DNA from: CAYXWH01 sp964468755
GTDB lineage: Bacteria > Chloroflexota > Dehalococcoidia > Dehalococcoidales > RBG-16-60-22
DNA length: 52,367 nucleotides
Assembly: GCA_964468755.1 (NCBI GenBank)
Contig: CAYXWH010000005.1
Coordinates: forward strand, 1-52,367
Reading direction: 5' to 3'
The translations under genes and the position numbers were made by a program. Positions 42,314 through 50,296 of the stretch are shown here, piece by piece. The notes beneath the pieces were generated by a model that made no database searches, was not told the DNA's origin, and worked only from the letters and a program-made list of their open reading frames with translations. Within the stretch, counting starts at the first letter, position 1. Each line of letters opens with the position of its first letter.

Positions 42314-43380
42314 GCAAGCTGTTCCTCCAGTTGCTTTGCCTGTTCCGACGTTGCCAGGGTATCAATGAGCTCGTCCAGGTCTCCTTCCATCAATCCCGGC
42401 AGGTTGTGGAGGGTGAGGTTGATGCGGTGGTCTGAAACACGGTCCTGGGGGAAATTATAGGTTCGGATCTTCTCGGCGCGATCGCCGGTGCCTACCTGAG
42501 AGCGGCGGTCGGAGACTATCTGTTCTTCCTGCTTGCTTCTCTCAATGTCGAGGAGACGGGTCCGCAGCACTGACATCGCCTTGATTTTATTCTGTAGCTG
42601 GGAGCGTTCGTCCTGGCAGACCACCACCATACCGGTGGGAATATGGGTAATACGGACGGCGGTGGCTACTTTATTCACATTCTGTCCGCCGGCGCCACCA
42701 CTGTGGAAGATGTCCGTCTTGAGATCATCGGGATTAATCGCTATGTCTACCTCTTCCGCCTTGGGCAGTACGGCAACGGTTGCCGTGGAGGTATGAATCC
42801 TTCCCGATGATTCGGTAACGGGTACCCGCTGTACCCGGTGGACACCACGCTCATACTTTAGCCGGCTATACGCCCCCTTGCCTTTCACTTCAAAAATGAT
42901 TTCCTTGAAGCCGCCAATTCCACTCTCGTTGGCACTGAGAATCTCGGTTTTCCAGCCTTTCGACTGGGCGTATCGACTGTACATGCGGAAGAGGTCGGCG
43001 GCAAACAGAGCGGCTTCATCACCGCCAGCCCCGGCCCGGATTTCGATGATGATGTCCTTTTCGTCGTTGGGGTCTTTGGGTAATAGCCCGATTTTTATCT
43101 CGTCGAGCAGTTGCTCCAGCTTTGATTCAAGGCTGGCTATCTCCTGTTCGACCAGATGTCTCATTGCTTCATCAGGCCCGTCACTCAGCATCGCCCTGGT
43201 CTCTTCAAGTGTCCCGGTGGCGGCTTTATATTCCCGGTAACCGGCTACCAGGTTTTCCATGCCTGCCCGCTCCCGGACCAGTTCCTGGAGCTGTGCCATG
43301 TCCGAAGCTACCTCCGGCCTGGCCATTTGCTCTTCTATTTGGGTATAGCGCTTCTCTATTTTTTCCAGTCGCTCTATCAT
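42310..43380 (-). CDS. prfA: Peptide chain release factor 1
   Basis: A 356-residue class I release factor that reads UAA and UAG and triggers peptide release. A helical N-terminal domain leads to domain 2, and the GGQ motif (HSGGAGGQNVNKVATAVR) lies near residue 230. ERGVHRVQRVPVTESSGRIH near 177 marks the recognition region of this family. The C-terminus is normal (LMEGDLDELIDTL). It starts the group with prmC and possibly etfBA. Confidence 0.97.
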   Translation of the reverse strand: MIERLEKIEKRYTQIEEQMARPEVASDMAQLQELVRERAGMENLVAGYREYKAATGTLEETRAMLSDGPDEAMRHLVEQEIASLESKLEQLLDEIKIGLLPKDPNDEKDIIIEIRAGAGGDEAALFAADLFRMYSRYAQSKGWKTEILSANESGIGGFKEIIFEVKGKGAYSRLKYERGVHRVQRVPVTESSGRIHTSTATVAVLPKAEEVDIAINPDDLKTDIFHSGGAGGQNVNKVATAVRITHIPTGMVVVCQDERSQLQNKIKAMSVLRTRLLDIERSKQEEQIVSDRRSQVGTGDRAEKIRTYNFPQDRVSDHRINLTLHNLPGLMEGDLDELIDTLATSEQAKQLEEQLA

Positions 43381-43402
43381 GGTTTCACCTTACCCCGGTT
43401 AT

Positions 43403-43431
43403 ATTATATACCAGTCACCGGATACGCTCAA
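43403..43431 (-). promoter_or_regulatory. Promoter of prfA-prmC
   Basis: On the minus strand TTGAGC (43431-43426), a 17-bp spacer and a perfect TATAAT (43408-43403) lie 22 bp before the prfA ATG. Confidence 0.6.
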
Positions 43432-43515
43432 TGAGGGCTTCAAAAAGTGCGCATTCCGACGGTTTATGGTATAGTTTTAAGTAGTGAAATTACACTATGT
43501 AGTATATGGATTGAG

Positions 43516-44118
43516 ATGAAAGCGCAACTGGCGAAAATAACCTCCACTATACTGAACCCATTTCTGGTAGGTTTGGCGTTGATTGTGCTTCTCGCTTTCG
43601 AATCAACTTCCAGCGTTGCGGAAGCGATTAAATGGTCGTTAATCTCGCTGGTGTTCAGCATTCTGCCGGTCCTCGTGGTTATTTTATATCTGCTTTATAA
43701 TGAACGGATTGAGGGCCTGTCCATTAAAGTACGCCAGCAGCGGGGCAAGATTTACCTGCTTGCCAGTGCCTGTGCGGTGGTGAGTTGCGTCGTTCTTTTA
43801 TACCTGGGAGCACCATCGCTACTGGTAGCCTGTTTCGTGGCCGGGCTTTCGGCGGTAGTTATCTTCATGTTCATTAATCTGTGGTGGAAGATAAGCGTTC
43901 ACACCGCCCTGGTCGGTGGTTCGGTAACCGTGTTTATTTTCCTCTACGGTCTAGCCGGGGCAATATCAGTGGTGTTGCTCCCGGTGGTAACCTGGTCACG
44001 GTTGGAGCTGAAGCATCACACCCTGGCGCAGGTGACGGTTGGAGCTATTCTGGCAGCCTCAATTGTGGGCGTGGTATTTCGCCTTTTTGGTCTGCCCGGA
44101 ATAATAGCCACCGCGTAG
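43516..44118 (+). CDS. PAP2-like phosphatase-fold membrane protein (variant active site)
   Basis: A 200-residue protein with about six membrane segments. Near residue 122 it reads NLWWKISVHTALVGGS and near 155 WSRLELKHHTLAQVTVGA. These align with the PSGH and SRxxxxxHxxxD motifs of type 2 phosphatidic acid phosphatases, with the last Asp changed to Gln, as in several PAP2-like lipid enzymes. Catalysis and substrate are uncertain. The ATG at 43516 is used because the 23 codons before it lack family resemblance. It is divergent from prfA. Confidence 0.7.
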   Translation: MKAQLAKITSTILNPFLVGLALIVLLAFESTSSVAEAIKWSLISLVFSILPVLVVILYLLYNERIEGLSIKVRQQRGKIYLLASACAVVSCVVLLYLGAPSLLVACFVAGLSAVVIFMFINLWWKISVHTALVGGSVTVFIFLYGLAGAISVVLLPVVTWSRLELKHHTLAQVTVGAILAASIVGVVFRLFGLPGIIATA

Positions 44119-44429
44119 CAGTATCATCTGGATAAATATTCACTCACCGCATCCCATTTACCCTGGCCACGCATTAACGGTTTTCTTTCACTGTCTTTGT
44201 GGCGGGCTATAGCCGCGAATCACCTTTCCGGGTACTATTGACTACCTTCTACGGTGTTTGGAATACGCATATGTACCTACATTGGTGTGATGGCTCCTCA
44301 GTAAAAGAAGCACCAACCGGCAATGATAGTTTAGGTGTTTTGATATTTCTAAAATAGGTATGGCGGCGGAAGTTATTCCGGTCACCGGGGTATACACTGT
44401 AAGTAGATAAAAAAGGGAGGTGAAAAACA
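44119..44429. other. 311-bp intergenic stretch without recognised gene
   Basis: It contains no convincing ORF. A short palindrome CCGGTCACCGG lies at 44378-44388, and TACACT at 44393-44398 could be a -10 for the small gene at 44430, though no -35 fits. Nothing else was recognised. Confidence 0.5.
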
Positions 44430-44588
44430 ATGCAGTGGGAGTTGGTGATAGCGCTAGCGGTGGCGATACCGGTCATCCTCTTTCCAGCCGCCTTTGTCTG
44501 GTACTTGAACCTCGGTGGCATTGTCCAGGCGGCGAAAAGGGCGAAAGCTATCCGGGAGAAGAAGACTGCCGGAGTGGAAACAGACTGA
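44430..44588 (+). CDS. 52-residue single-pass membrane protein
   Basis: A short gene with a strong ribosome site (GGGAGGTG 8 bases before the ATG). The peptide begins MQWELVIALAVAIPVILF, forming one membrane helix (residues 5-27), then a basic tail (AAKRAKAIREKK) and a TGA stop, with a good terminator 87 bases further on. No family recognised. The ribosome site, hydrophobic pattern and terminator together support a real gene. It is likely its own transcription unit. Confidence 0.65.
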   Translation: MQWELVIALAVAIPVILFPAAFVWYLNLGGIVQAAKRAKAIREKKTAGVETD

Positions 44589-44675
44589 GCCAGGGGTAAC
44601 CATGAAGGCCAGGGGAGGAGGTACGGACAACGCGAATAGCTCAAGCTTGCCGAAATAAAGCTCACGACTCATCAT

Positions 44676-44715
44676 GAGGCTGGATACCTGAAAAAAGTAT
44701 CCAGCCTCTTTATTT
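44676..44715 (+). terminator. Rho-independent terminator after the 52-residue membrane protein gene
   Basis: A 12-bp perfect stem (GAGGCTGGATAC and complement, 44676-44687 with 44697-44708) has a 9-base loop and is followed by a T-rich TTTATTT. Confidence 0.75.
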
Positions 44716-44789
44716 AGCCTGTCTTTCCGTGTCCAGAAATTGCTCCCGATTGCCACAGTGCCATCACATTGCAATCCCAGCCGTAACGT

Positions 44790-44818
44790 TTGCCTCACGT
44801 AGTAATTTCAGCTACAAT
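44790..44818 (+). promoter_or_regulatory. Sigma70-type promoter for comM
   Basis: TTGCCT (44790-44795), a 17-bp spacer and TACAAT (44813-44818). Transcription would begin near 44825, which excludes upstream start codons and supports the ATG at 44856. Confidence 0.6.
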
Positions 44819-44855
44819 GAGCCAGTATGCAGTGGTCAGCGAGAAGGAGCTTCTC

Positions 44856-46376
44856 ATGCTCGCCAAGGTAACCAGTTGTGCCGTTGTCGGGCTGGATGGA
44901 GCTATTGTCGAGGTTGAGGTTGATATTTCCAGCGGCTTGCCCGCCTTCACCATTGTCGGCTTGCCGGATGCTGCCGTTCAGGAGTCCAGGGAGCGGGTGC
45001 GCAGCGCCATCAGGAACTCAGGGTGTACCTTTCCCATGAAGCGAATCGTGGTCAATCTGGCACCGGCTGACCTCAAGAAGGCGGGGCCAGCGTATGATTT
45101 GCCGATTGCGGTCGGTATTCTGTTGAGTTCGGAGCAGGTTGCCGCTGAGGTCTCTCATATACTACTGGTCGGTGAGCTATCGCTGGATGGTGGCGTACGC
45201 CATACCAGTGGTGTCCTGCCTATGGTTGCCCTGGCTCACGATGAAGGTATATCTACAGTGATTGTTCCTGAGCCTGATGCCGGAGAGGCTTCATTAATCG
45301 AGGGCGTGAAGATTATCCCGGTGAACTCACTGTCCCAGCTGGTCAGTTATCTACGCGATGAAATCACTATCCCGGAGTACCAGTCTGACCATGTCTGGGA
45401 TGATTTTATACCATCTTCCGGGGCTGGTGATCTGGCGCATATCAAGGGCCAGGAGCATGTGAAGCGGGCATTGGAAGTGGCGGCTGCCGGTGGACATAAT
45501 CTTATCATGTGCGGACCGCCGGGCAGTGGCAAGACCATGCTGGCCCGGGCATTGCCGTCAATATTGCCGCCGATGACTGCCGCTGAGGCCCTGGAAGTAA
45601 CCAAGGTCTACAGTGTCAGCGGGTTATTGCCTTCCGATACGCCGTTAATCAGGCAGAGGCCATTCCGCGCTCCTCACTATACTGTTTCCCATGCCGGTCT
45701 GGTGGGGGGTGGGCACTGGCCGAAGCCGGGTGAGGTAAGCCTCAGCCACCGGGGAATACTGTTCCTCGACGAGCTTCCCGAGTTTGGTCATTCCCTGCTG
45801 GAAGTACTGCGCCAGCCTCTGGAGGACAAGCTGGTGTCCATCAGTCGGGCGCAGGGCAGGGTGACCTTCCCGGCGAACTTCATGCTGGTGGGGGCGATGA
45901 ATCCCTGCCCCTGTGGCTACTACGGGGATCCTGTACGGCAGTGTACCTGTCCGCCCGGTCTGGTTTCCCGCTACCAGCGGCGTATCAGTGGTCCGTTCAT
46001 TGACCGGGTTGACATTTTTATTGAAGTGCCGCGCATTGACTACGAGAAGCTGGCTGATAACCGGTTAGGAGAGCCCTCGGCAGCGGTGCAGTCGAGGGTT
46101 ACCGCGGCGCGCTCCCGGCAACTTGAGCGTTTTACGGAGACCCGCTTGACATGCAATGCCGAGATGACACCGAGCGCGATATGGGAGTTCTGTCCCATGG
46201 AGGATTCTGCCCAGAGCCTGCTGCAGGCAGCCATGAAACAGCTTTACCTTTCGGCGAGGGCATTCCACCGTGTTATCAAATTGGCGCGCACTATCGCTGA
46301 CCTGGAAAATTCTGGTATAATTAAAGCTCACCATGTAGCTGAGGCTATTCAGTACCGGCCGCGGACACTGATATAA
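44856..46376 (+). CDS. comM: ComM/YifB family Mg-chelatase-like AAA+ ATPase
   Basis: A 506-residue AAA+ helicase-like protein; ComM extends branch migration of incoming DNA during natural transformation. The N-terminal Lon-like domain (VDISSGLPAFTIVGLPDAAV near residue 24) precedes the chelatase ATPase domain: Walker A MCGPPGSGKTM near 220, Walker B ILFLDELPEF near 302, the cysteine region NPCPCGYYG near 348, and the C-terminal domain with RAFHRVIKLARTIADLE. ATG at 44856 has AAGGAG upstream. The presence of type IV pilus genes in the same window is compatible with DNA uptake, but comEC or dprA are not seen here. Confidence 0.92.
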   Translation: MLAKVTSCAVVGLDGAIVEVEVDISSGLPAFTIVGLPDAAVQESRERVRSAIRNSGCTFPMKRIVVNLAPADLKKAGPAYDLPIAVGILLSSEQVAAEVSHILLVGELSLDGGVRHTSGVLPMVALAHDEGISTVIVPEPDAGEASLIEGVKIIPVNSLSQLVSYLRDEITIPEYQSDHVWDDFIPSSGAGDLAHIKGQEHVKRALEVAAAGGHNLIMCGPPGSGKTMLARALPSILPPMTAAEALEVTKVYSVSGLLPSDTPLIRQRPFRAPHYTVSHAGLVGGGHWPKPGEVSLSHRGILFLDELPEFGHSLLEVLRQPLEDKLVSISRAQGRVTFPANFMLVGAMNPCPCGYYGDPVRQCTCPPGLVSRYQRRISGPFIDRVDIFIEVPRIDYEKLADNRLGEPSAAVQSRVTAARSRQLERFTETRLTCNAEMTPSAIWEFCPMEDSAQSLLQAAMKQLYLSARAFHRVIKLARTIADLENSGIIKAHHVAEAIQYRPRTLI

Positions 46377-46429
46377 GCATTTGTTTGCCAGCCGAGTCTG
46401 GCTTTTGGTGATGCACTGAGGAGGAAGAA

Positions 46430-46933
46430 ATGATGGAACAGTTGAAACATACCAAGAAGTGGCTGCCGCTGGTGCTGGTTATCGTTCTGATGGCGGTTTT
46501 ACCGTGCCTGGTGACCGGATGTGAGGACTTTCAAATTGCTCCGCCGGCCGGAGAGGAGGCGCCGGAGGAGGTAACGCCGCCTCCCGCCACCATTATCCTT
46601 ACCAAGGACCGGGCGATCCTGGCGGTATATGAACATCTGCTGATTCAGGCGGAAAGTCACGAAGCGAAAGGGTACCTCGCCGATTTCTACGCCGCCTGCG
46701 ATAACTGGACTGCTCAGTCGGAGTATTTCAAAGACGGTTCCGGTATCTGGTATGTTGCGGTTGATATGACCTCGATTGAGTCCTGGGAGCTGAGGGCATA
46801 CTGGCAACAGGCCGGCTGGTTTGTTTTTCGGGAAGGAAAGGTATTACCGGCAAGTCAACTTGAAGCCAACGCGTTGCGGATTGAAGCCGACCTGCAGGAG
46901 CTGAGCCTAATCCCTGAGCCTGACGAGGAATAA
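46430..46933 (+). CDS. Putative lipoprotein of unknown function
   Basis: A 167-residue exported protein. The signal (PLVLVIVLMAVLPCLVTGC) has a lipobox ending in Cys near residue 31. A Glu/Pro-rich linker (PPAGEEAPEEVTPPP) leads to a compact C-terminal domain (YADFY-like YLADFYAACDNW; YWQQAGWFVFREGKVLP) with an acidic end. No family recognised. GAGGAGG precedes the ATG, 53 bases after comM, so it may be read through from the comM promoter. Confidence 0.7.
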   Translation: MMEQLKHTKKWLPLVLVIVLMAVLPCLVTGCEDFQIAPPAGEEAPEEVTPPPATIILTKDRAILAVYEHLLIQAESHEAKGYLADFYAACDNWTAQSEYFKDGSGIWYVAVDMTSIESWELRAYWQQAGWFVFREGKVLPASQLEANALRIEADLQELSLIPEPDEE

Positions 46934-46959
46934 CCGGGGTGGCTGACTGAAAATTGATA

Positions 46960-47220
46960 CTAGGCCATTAACCAGTAAACCAGCCCTATCACCAGCAGCA
47001 CCGCGCCAATAGCAATGGCTATCCAGCCGCCGGTTTTTGAAGCCCCCGGCTGAGGGCGCGGCGGCCAGTGCGCTATGAATTCCCTAAGGTCATCGGTGCG
47101 GGTGGCAATAGTGTCAAAGTACCTTTTTTCTTCCTGCTTACCCCAGAAGAATGCTATCAGGCCAATTACCAGGAAAAACCCGCCCACACCCATCAGTATA
47201 AAGTATTCTCCAGCGGACAT
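46960..47220 (-). CDS. Small two-helix membrane protein
   Basis: An 86-residue protein with an N-terminal membrane helix (residues 6-26), a charged central segment (EEKRYFDTIATRTDDLREFI) and a second helix (IAIAIGAVLLVIGLVYWLM). No family recognised. It lies downstream of rplL on the same strand, separated by a palindrome, and converges with the lipoprotein gene. Confidence 0.6.
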   Translation of the reverse strand: MSAGEYFILMGVGGFFLVIGLIAFFWGKQEEKRYFDTIATRTDDLREFIAHWPPRPQPGASKTGGWIAIAIGAVLLVIGLVYWLMA

Positions 47221-47296
47221 AGCCTACTTTACTTCTTCACCAAGCAGTACCCCGGTGGTAACTATATGCTATTTGCCGATTAGTTTCAAATGGTGA

Positions 47297-47310
47297 ACCG
47301 GCGCCGGTTT
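47297..47310. terminator. Palindrome after rplL, possible terminator
   Basis: AACCGGCGCCGGTT directly follows the rplL stop. A run of T flanks it on the plus side, while the minus side has no good T-tract, so its use by the ribosomal operon is uncertain. Confidence 0.35.
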
Positions 47311-47847
47311 TTATTGAATTTCGGCAGTAGCCCCGGCGGCTTCCAGTTTCTGTTTCGCGGTGGTAGCTTCTTCCTTGTTCACCCCTTCTTTTACCGGCTT
47401 GGGGGCACCCTCCACCAGGTCTTTGGACTCCTTCAAGCCCAGCGAGGTTAACTCACGCACCGCCTTAATCACATTAATCTTGTTGGCGCCGATTTCCTTA
47501 AGAATTACGGTGAACTCGGTCTGCTCTTCAGCTTCGGCGGCCGGGCCGGCTGATGCCGCCTGGGCCGGGCCAGCTGCGGCTACCGGTACTGCGGCGCTTA
47601 CTCCGAACTCATTTTCTAACGCCTTGACCAGGTCCGCCAGTTCAAGAACTGTCATGTTCCGGATAGCCGCTATAATATCCTCGGTTGCGGCAGACTTTTT
47701 GGCTTTCTCGGCTTTGGCTGGAGCTGCTGAAGATTCAGCTTTTTCTGCCTTAGGCTGCTTGGCTGCCTCCGGGGCAGGGGCTTGCTCTTCAGCCGGAGCC
47801 GCTTGTTCGACTGTTTCCTGTACAGTTTCTACTTCGTTATCGGCCAT
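47311..47847 (-). CDS. rplL: Ribosomal protein L7/L12 with long N-terminal extension
   Basis: A 178-residue stalk protein, where about 120-130 is normal. From about residue 53 it matches L7/L12: TEDIIAAIRNMTVLELADLV (L10-binding helices), an Ala/Pro hinge (SAAVPVAAAGPAQAASAG), and the factor-binding C-terminal domain (TEFTVILKEIGANKINVIKA; LGLKESKDLVEGAPKPVKEG). The first 52 residues are an extra Glu, Ala, Pro and Lys-rich segment (AAPAEEQAPAPEAAKQPKAE). No internal ATG could give a normal-length product before the first helix, and GGAGGG precedes the used ATG. It lies one base after rplJ. Confidence 0.95.
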   Translation of the reverse strand: MADNEVETVQETVEQAAPAEEQAPAPEAAKQPKAEKAESSAAPAKAEKAKKSAATEDIIAAIRNMTVLELADLVKALENEFGVSAAVPVAAAGPAQAASAGPAAEAEEQTEFTVILKEIGANKINVIKAVRELTSLGLKESKDLVEGAPKPVKEGVNKEEATTAKQKLEAAGATAEIQ

Positions 47848-47848
47848 T

Positions 47849-48373
47849 TTAGTTTCCCTCCAATTGTGTAATCCTTGCCTGTAATACCCCCATCATGCCG
47901 CGTACTGGACTTGCCAGAACGCTGACCAGATTGGTGATTGGACTTTTCATACCGCCGAGCAGCTGGCTGATTAAGATGTCTCTTGGTGGTAGTGAAGCCA
48001 GCTTCTCGATATCCGCTACGCTCAGTAGCCTGGAGCCCAGGAAGCCTCCCTTGAGGCTTAGCGTAGATTTTGATGTACGGATAAATTCGCTCAGCGCCTT
48101 GGCTGATTCGGTAATATTACCTTCGCCAAAGGCAATAGCTAACGGGCCCTGGAATGAGCTTGTCAGGTCGTCCCGGCCAGCCTTTTCCGCGGCGAAGCGG
48201 GCCAGAGTATTTTTTACCACTTTATATTCAATATTGACCTGGTTTAGTTGACGCCGTAAGCCGTTTATCTCGCCGGCGGTTAGCCCCCGGTAATCGGTCA
48301 AAATAGCATGGCTTGAGGTGGTAAATACCTCCGTTAGCTGGTCAATAACCTGGGCCTTGTTTTCTCGGTGCAT
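47849..48373 (-). CDS. rplJ: Ribosomal protein L10
   Basis: A 174-residue protein that anchors L7/L12 dimers to 23S rRNA. Sequence pieces: NKAQVIDQLTEVFTTSSHAI at the N-terminus, LTDYRGLTAGEINGLRRQL near 22, YKVVKNTLARFAA near 50 and GPLAIAFGEGN near 80. GGAGG lies eight bases before the ATG. It is preceded by a regulatory leader and followed directly by rplL. Confidence 0.97.
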   Translation of the reverse strand: MHRENKAQVIDQLTEVFTTSSHAILTDYRGLTAGEINGLRRQLNQVNIEYKVVKNTLARFAAEKAGRDDLTSSFQGPLAIAFGEGNITESAKALSEFIRTSKSTLSLKGGFLGSRLLSVADIEKLASLPPRDILISQLLGGMKSPITNLVSVLASPVRGMMGVLQARITQLEGN

Positions 48374-48545
48374 GGCTGTCTACCTCCTGCTCTAGCCCCC
48401 GTTATATCTCACCGTAAAAAAATAAATCCTTGTGCATGCACAAGGAACAATCAGCTCACAAACGAGCATTCTGATTTCCTCGGCAGGCACAATTTAAGCT
48501 TTATTCAGCACCCGCTGTCTCAGGAATATTCAATTATACCCGGTA
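48374..48545 (-). promoter_or_regulatory. L10 leader (rplJL attenuator)
   Basis: The untranslated leader of rplJ holds the conserved L10-leader core, read on the minus strand as GAGACAGCGGGTGC then CTTAAAT and CCTGCCGAGG (about 48522-48478). A hairpin ATCAG...CTGAT with inner GCTC/GAGC follows (48450-48475). Last comes a terminator stem CCTTGTG/CACAAGG (48445-48428) followed by ATTTATTTTTTT. In known cases L10, bound with L12, stabilises the terminated form when in excess. Confidence 0.8.
48416..48445 (-). terminator. Attenuator terminator in the rplJL leader
   Basis: A 7-bp GC-containing stem with CATG loop is followed on the minus strand by a T-rich tract of 12 bases with 10 T (48427-48416), about 45 bases before the rplJ ATG. 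Confidence 0.75.
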
Positions 48546-48547
48546 TT

Positions 48548-48576
48548 AGTGTAGCACATTTTTGCCCGGCGGTAAA
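48548..48576 (-). promoter_or_regulatory. Possible promoter of rplJL
   Basis: On the minus strand TTTACC (48576-48571), a 17-bp spacer and TACACT (48553-48548) begin four bases after the rplA stop, at the head of the L10 leader. A TATAAT further on (48540-48535) lacks a -35 partner. Confidence 0.4.
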
Positions 48577-48580
48577 CAGG

Positions 48581-49294
48581 CTAGCCGGCGCTGAGTGCCA
48601 GTGTGGAGTTGAGGTCAAGCCGGATACCCGGCCCCATGGTAGTGGTCAGGTAGGCGCTTTTAATATACTGGCCCTTGGCACCGCTGGGTTTCGCTTTTAC
48701 CACCGCTTCAATGATTGCCGACAGATTTTCCAGGAGCTTGGCGTCTTCAAAGCTGACCTTGCCCAGCGGAAGGTGAATAATTGCCGTCCGGTCCAGTTTG
48801 AATTCCACCCGCCCCTTGCGGGCATCTTCGATTACTCTGGGCAGGTTCTCCGCAGTGACCACAGTGCCTGACTTGGGGTTGGGCATGAGACCTCGCCGGC
48901 CCAGTATTTTGCCGAGCTTGCCTACCTTGCCCATCATGTCCGGCGTGGCCATAGCGGTATCGAATTCCAGCCAGCCATCCTCAATCTTCTTAATCAGTTC
49001 GTCGCCGCCAGTATAATCGGCTCCCGCCGTTTCGGCGATTTTTTCCGCTTCTCCCTGAGCGAAAACAAGAACTCTAACCTTCTTGCCCAGCCCGCTGGGA
49101 AGCAGTGCCACTCCGCGAACCTGCTGACTGGCATTTCTGGGGTCGAGACCCATGCGCAGGTGGAGTTCCACCGTCTCATCGAAGTTGGCCTGAGCCGCTT
49201 TTTGAGCAAGCTCGATAGCCTCCTGCGGCGAGTACGCCTTTGTCTTTTCAAGTAGTGCTACTGATTCGTAATATTTCTTCCCGTGTTTGGTCAT
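48581..49294 (-). CDS. rplA: Ribosomal protein L1
   Basis: A 237-residue protein of the 50S L1 stalk. Pieces: KHGKKYYESVALLEKTKAYS at the start, ELHLRMGLDPRNASQQVRG near 43, LGRRGLMPNPKSGTVV near 128, IEDARKGRVEFKLDRT near 150 and AKGQYIKSAYLTTTMGPGI near 208. ATG at 49294 is used because AAGGTGA lies eight bases upstream; a GTG at 49300 is in frame but inside the rplK stop region. It lies two bases after rplK. L1 often represses its own operon, but no binding site was worked out here. Confidence 0.97.
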   Translation of the reverse strand: MTKHGKKYYESVALLEKTKAYSPQEAIELAQKAAQANFDETVELHLRMGLDPRNASQQVRGVALLPSGLGKKVRVLVFAQGEAEKIAETAGADYTGGDELIKKIEDGWLEFDTAMATPDMMGKVGKLGKILGRRGLMPNPKSGTVVTAENLPRVIEDARKGRVEFKLDRTAIIHLPLGKVSFEDAKLLENLSAIIEAVVKAKPSGAKGQYIKSAYLTTTMGPGIRLDLNSTLALSAG

Positions 49295-49296
49295 TG

Positions 49297-49719
49297 TCAC
49301 TTCACCTTAATGCCCATGCTCCGGGCGGTGCCCTCAATAATTCGTTCCGCGTCTTCGATGCTATTCGCATTTAAGTCCTTGGCTTTTATTTCGGCTATTT
49401 CACGAAGTTTCTCTCTGGGCAGTGTGCCGGCATTCTCGTGACTGGTGGTGCCGCTTCCCTTTTCAATGCCCAGCGCCTTTTTCAGTAAGTCGGTAGCCGG
49501 GGGCGTTTTGGTGATGAAGGAAAATGAACGGTCTTCATATACGGTAATTTCCACCGGAATAATTGAGCCAGTCTGGCTGGAGGTGCGTTCGTTGTACTCC
49601 TTGCAGAATCCCATAATGTTGACCCCATGCTGTCCCAGGGCAGGGCCGACCGGTGGCGCCGGGTTTGCCTGTCCAGCCTGAATCTGTAGTTTAATGATTG
49701 CCCTCACCTTTTTTGCCAT
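49297..49719 (-). CDS. rplK: Ribosomal protein L11
   Basis: A 140-residue protein of the GTPase-associated centre. The Pro-rich hinge is QAGQANPAPPVGPALGQHG near residue 13, followed by MGFCKEYNERTSSQTGSIIP near 31 and SFITKTPPATDLLKKALGI near 68, with KGSGTT in the rRNA-binding C-terminal domain. Length is normal. GAGGAG precedes the ATG. It follows nusG by 18 bases. Confidence 0.97.
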   Translation of the reverse strand: MAKKVRAIIKLQIQAGQANPAPPVGPALGQHGVNIMGFCKEYNERTSSQTGSIIPVEITVYEDRSFSFITKTPPATDLLKKALGIEKGSGTTSHENAGTLPREKLREIAEIKAKDLNANSIEDAERIIEGTARSMGIKVK

Positions 49720-49737
49720 GTTGACTCCTCAAGAGAG

Positions 49738-50271
49738 TTACAGTTTTTCTACCTGTAAAAAGTCAAGTTCTACTGCCGTTTCTTTCCCAAAGAGAGACAG
49801 CAGCACCTTAACCTTCCCTTTTCCCATGTTTATTTCATCGACCACACCGACAAAATCGATAAACGGGCCATCGGTCACCCGGACACTCTGTCCGCGGCGG
49901 AAACCAACCTTCACCCGTGGTGCTTCGGCTTCCATTTGTTTCAGAATATCACTTACCTCGTTCTCGGCGAGTGGTGTCGGTTTGCCACCACTGCCGGCGA
50001 ATCCGGTCACGCCAGGGGTGTTGCGTACCAGGTCCCAGCTCTTGTTGGTCATTACCATTTGAACCAGGACGTAACCGGGAAGTATTTTTCTGGTTACCGT
50101 GCGCCGGCGCCCACTCCTGACCTCAATTTCGTCCTCGGTAGGTATCACTATCTGGAGGACATCATTTTCTGAGTCCATGAACTTGACGCGCTGCTCTAAA
50201 TTCTTTTTAACGCGATCTTCCTGCCCTGAGTAAGTGTGAATCACGTACCAGTGCTTTTCGTTCTCAACCAC
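49738..50271 (-). CDS. nusG: Transcription elongation/termination factor NusG
   Basis: A 177-residue factor that binds RNA polymerase and joins Rho or ribosomal S10. The NGN domain runs from residue 5 to 110 (WYVIHTYSGQEDRVKKNLEQ; KILPGYVLVQMVM; VRNTPGVTGFAG), and the KOW domain from about 122 to 175 (GQSVRVTDGPFIDFVGVVDE then KVKVLLSLFGKETAVELDF). GTG start with GAGGTA upstream. It lies 89 bases after secE, a gap with hairpins and a T-tract. Confidence 0.97.
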   Translation of the reverse strand: MVENEKHWYVIHTYSGQEDRVKKNLEQRVKFMDSENDVLQIVIPTEDEIEVRSGRRRTVTRKILPGYVLVQMVMTNKSWDLVRNTPGVTGFAGSGGKPTPLAENEVSDILKQMEAEAPRVKVGFRRGQSVRVTDGPFIDFVGVVDEINMGKGKVKVLLSLFGKETAVELDFLQVEKL

Positions 50272-50296
50272 ATCTACCTCATTGCCGGCATACGTT

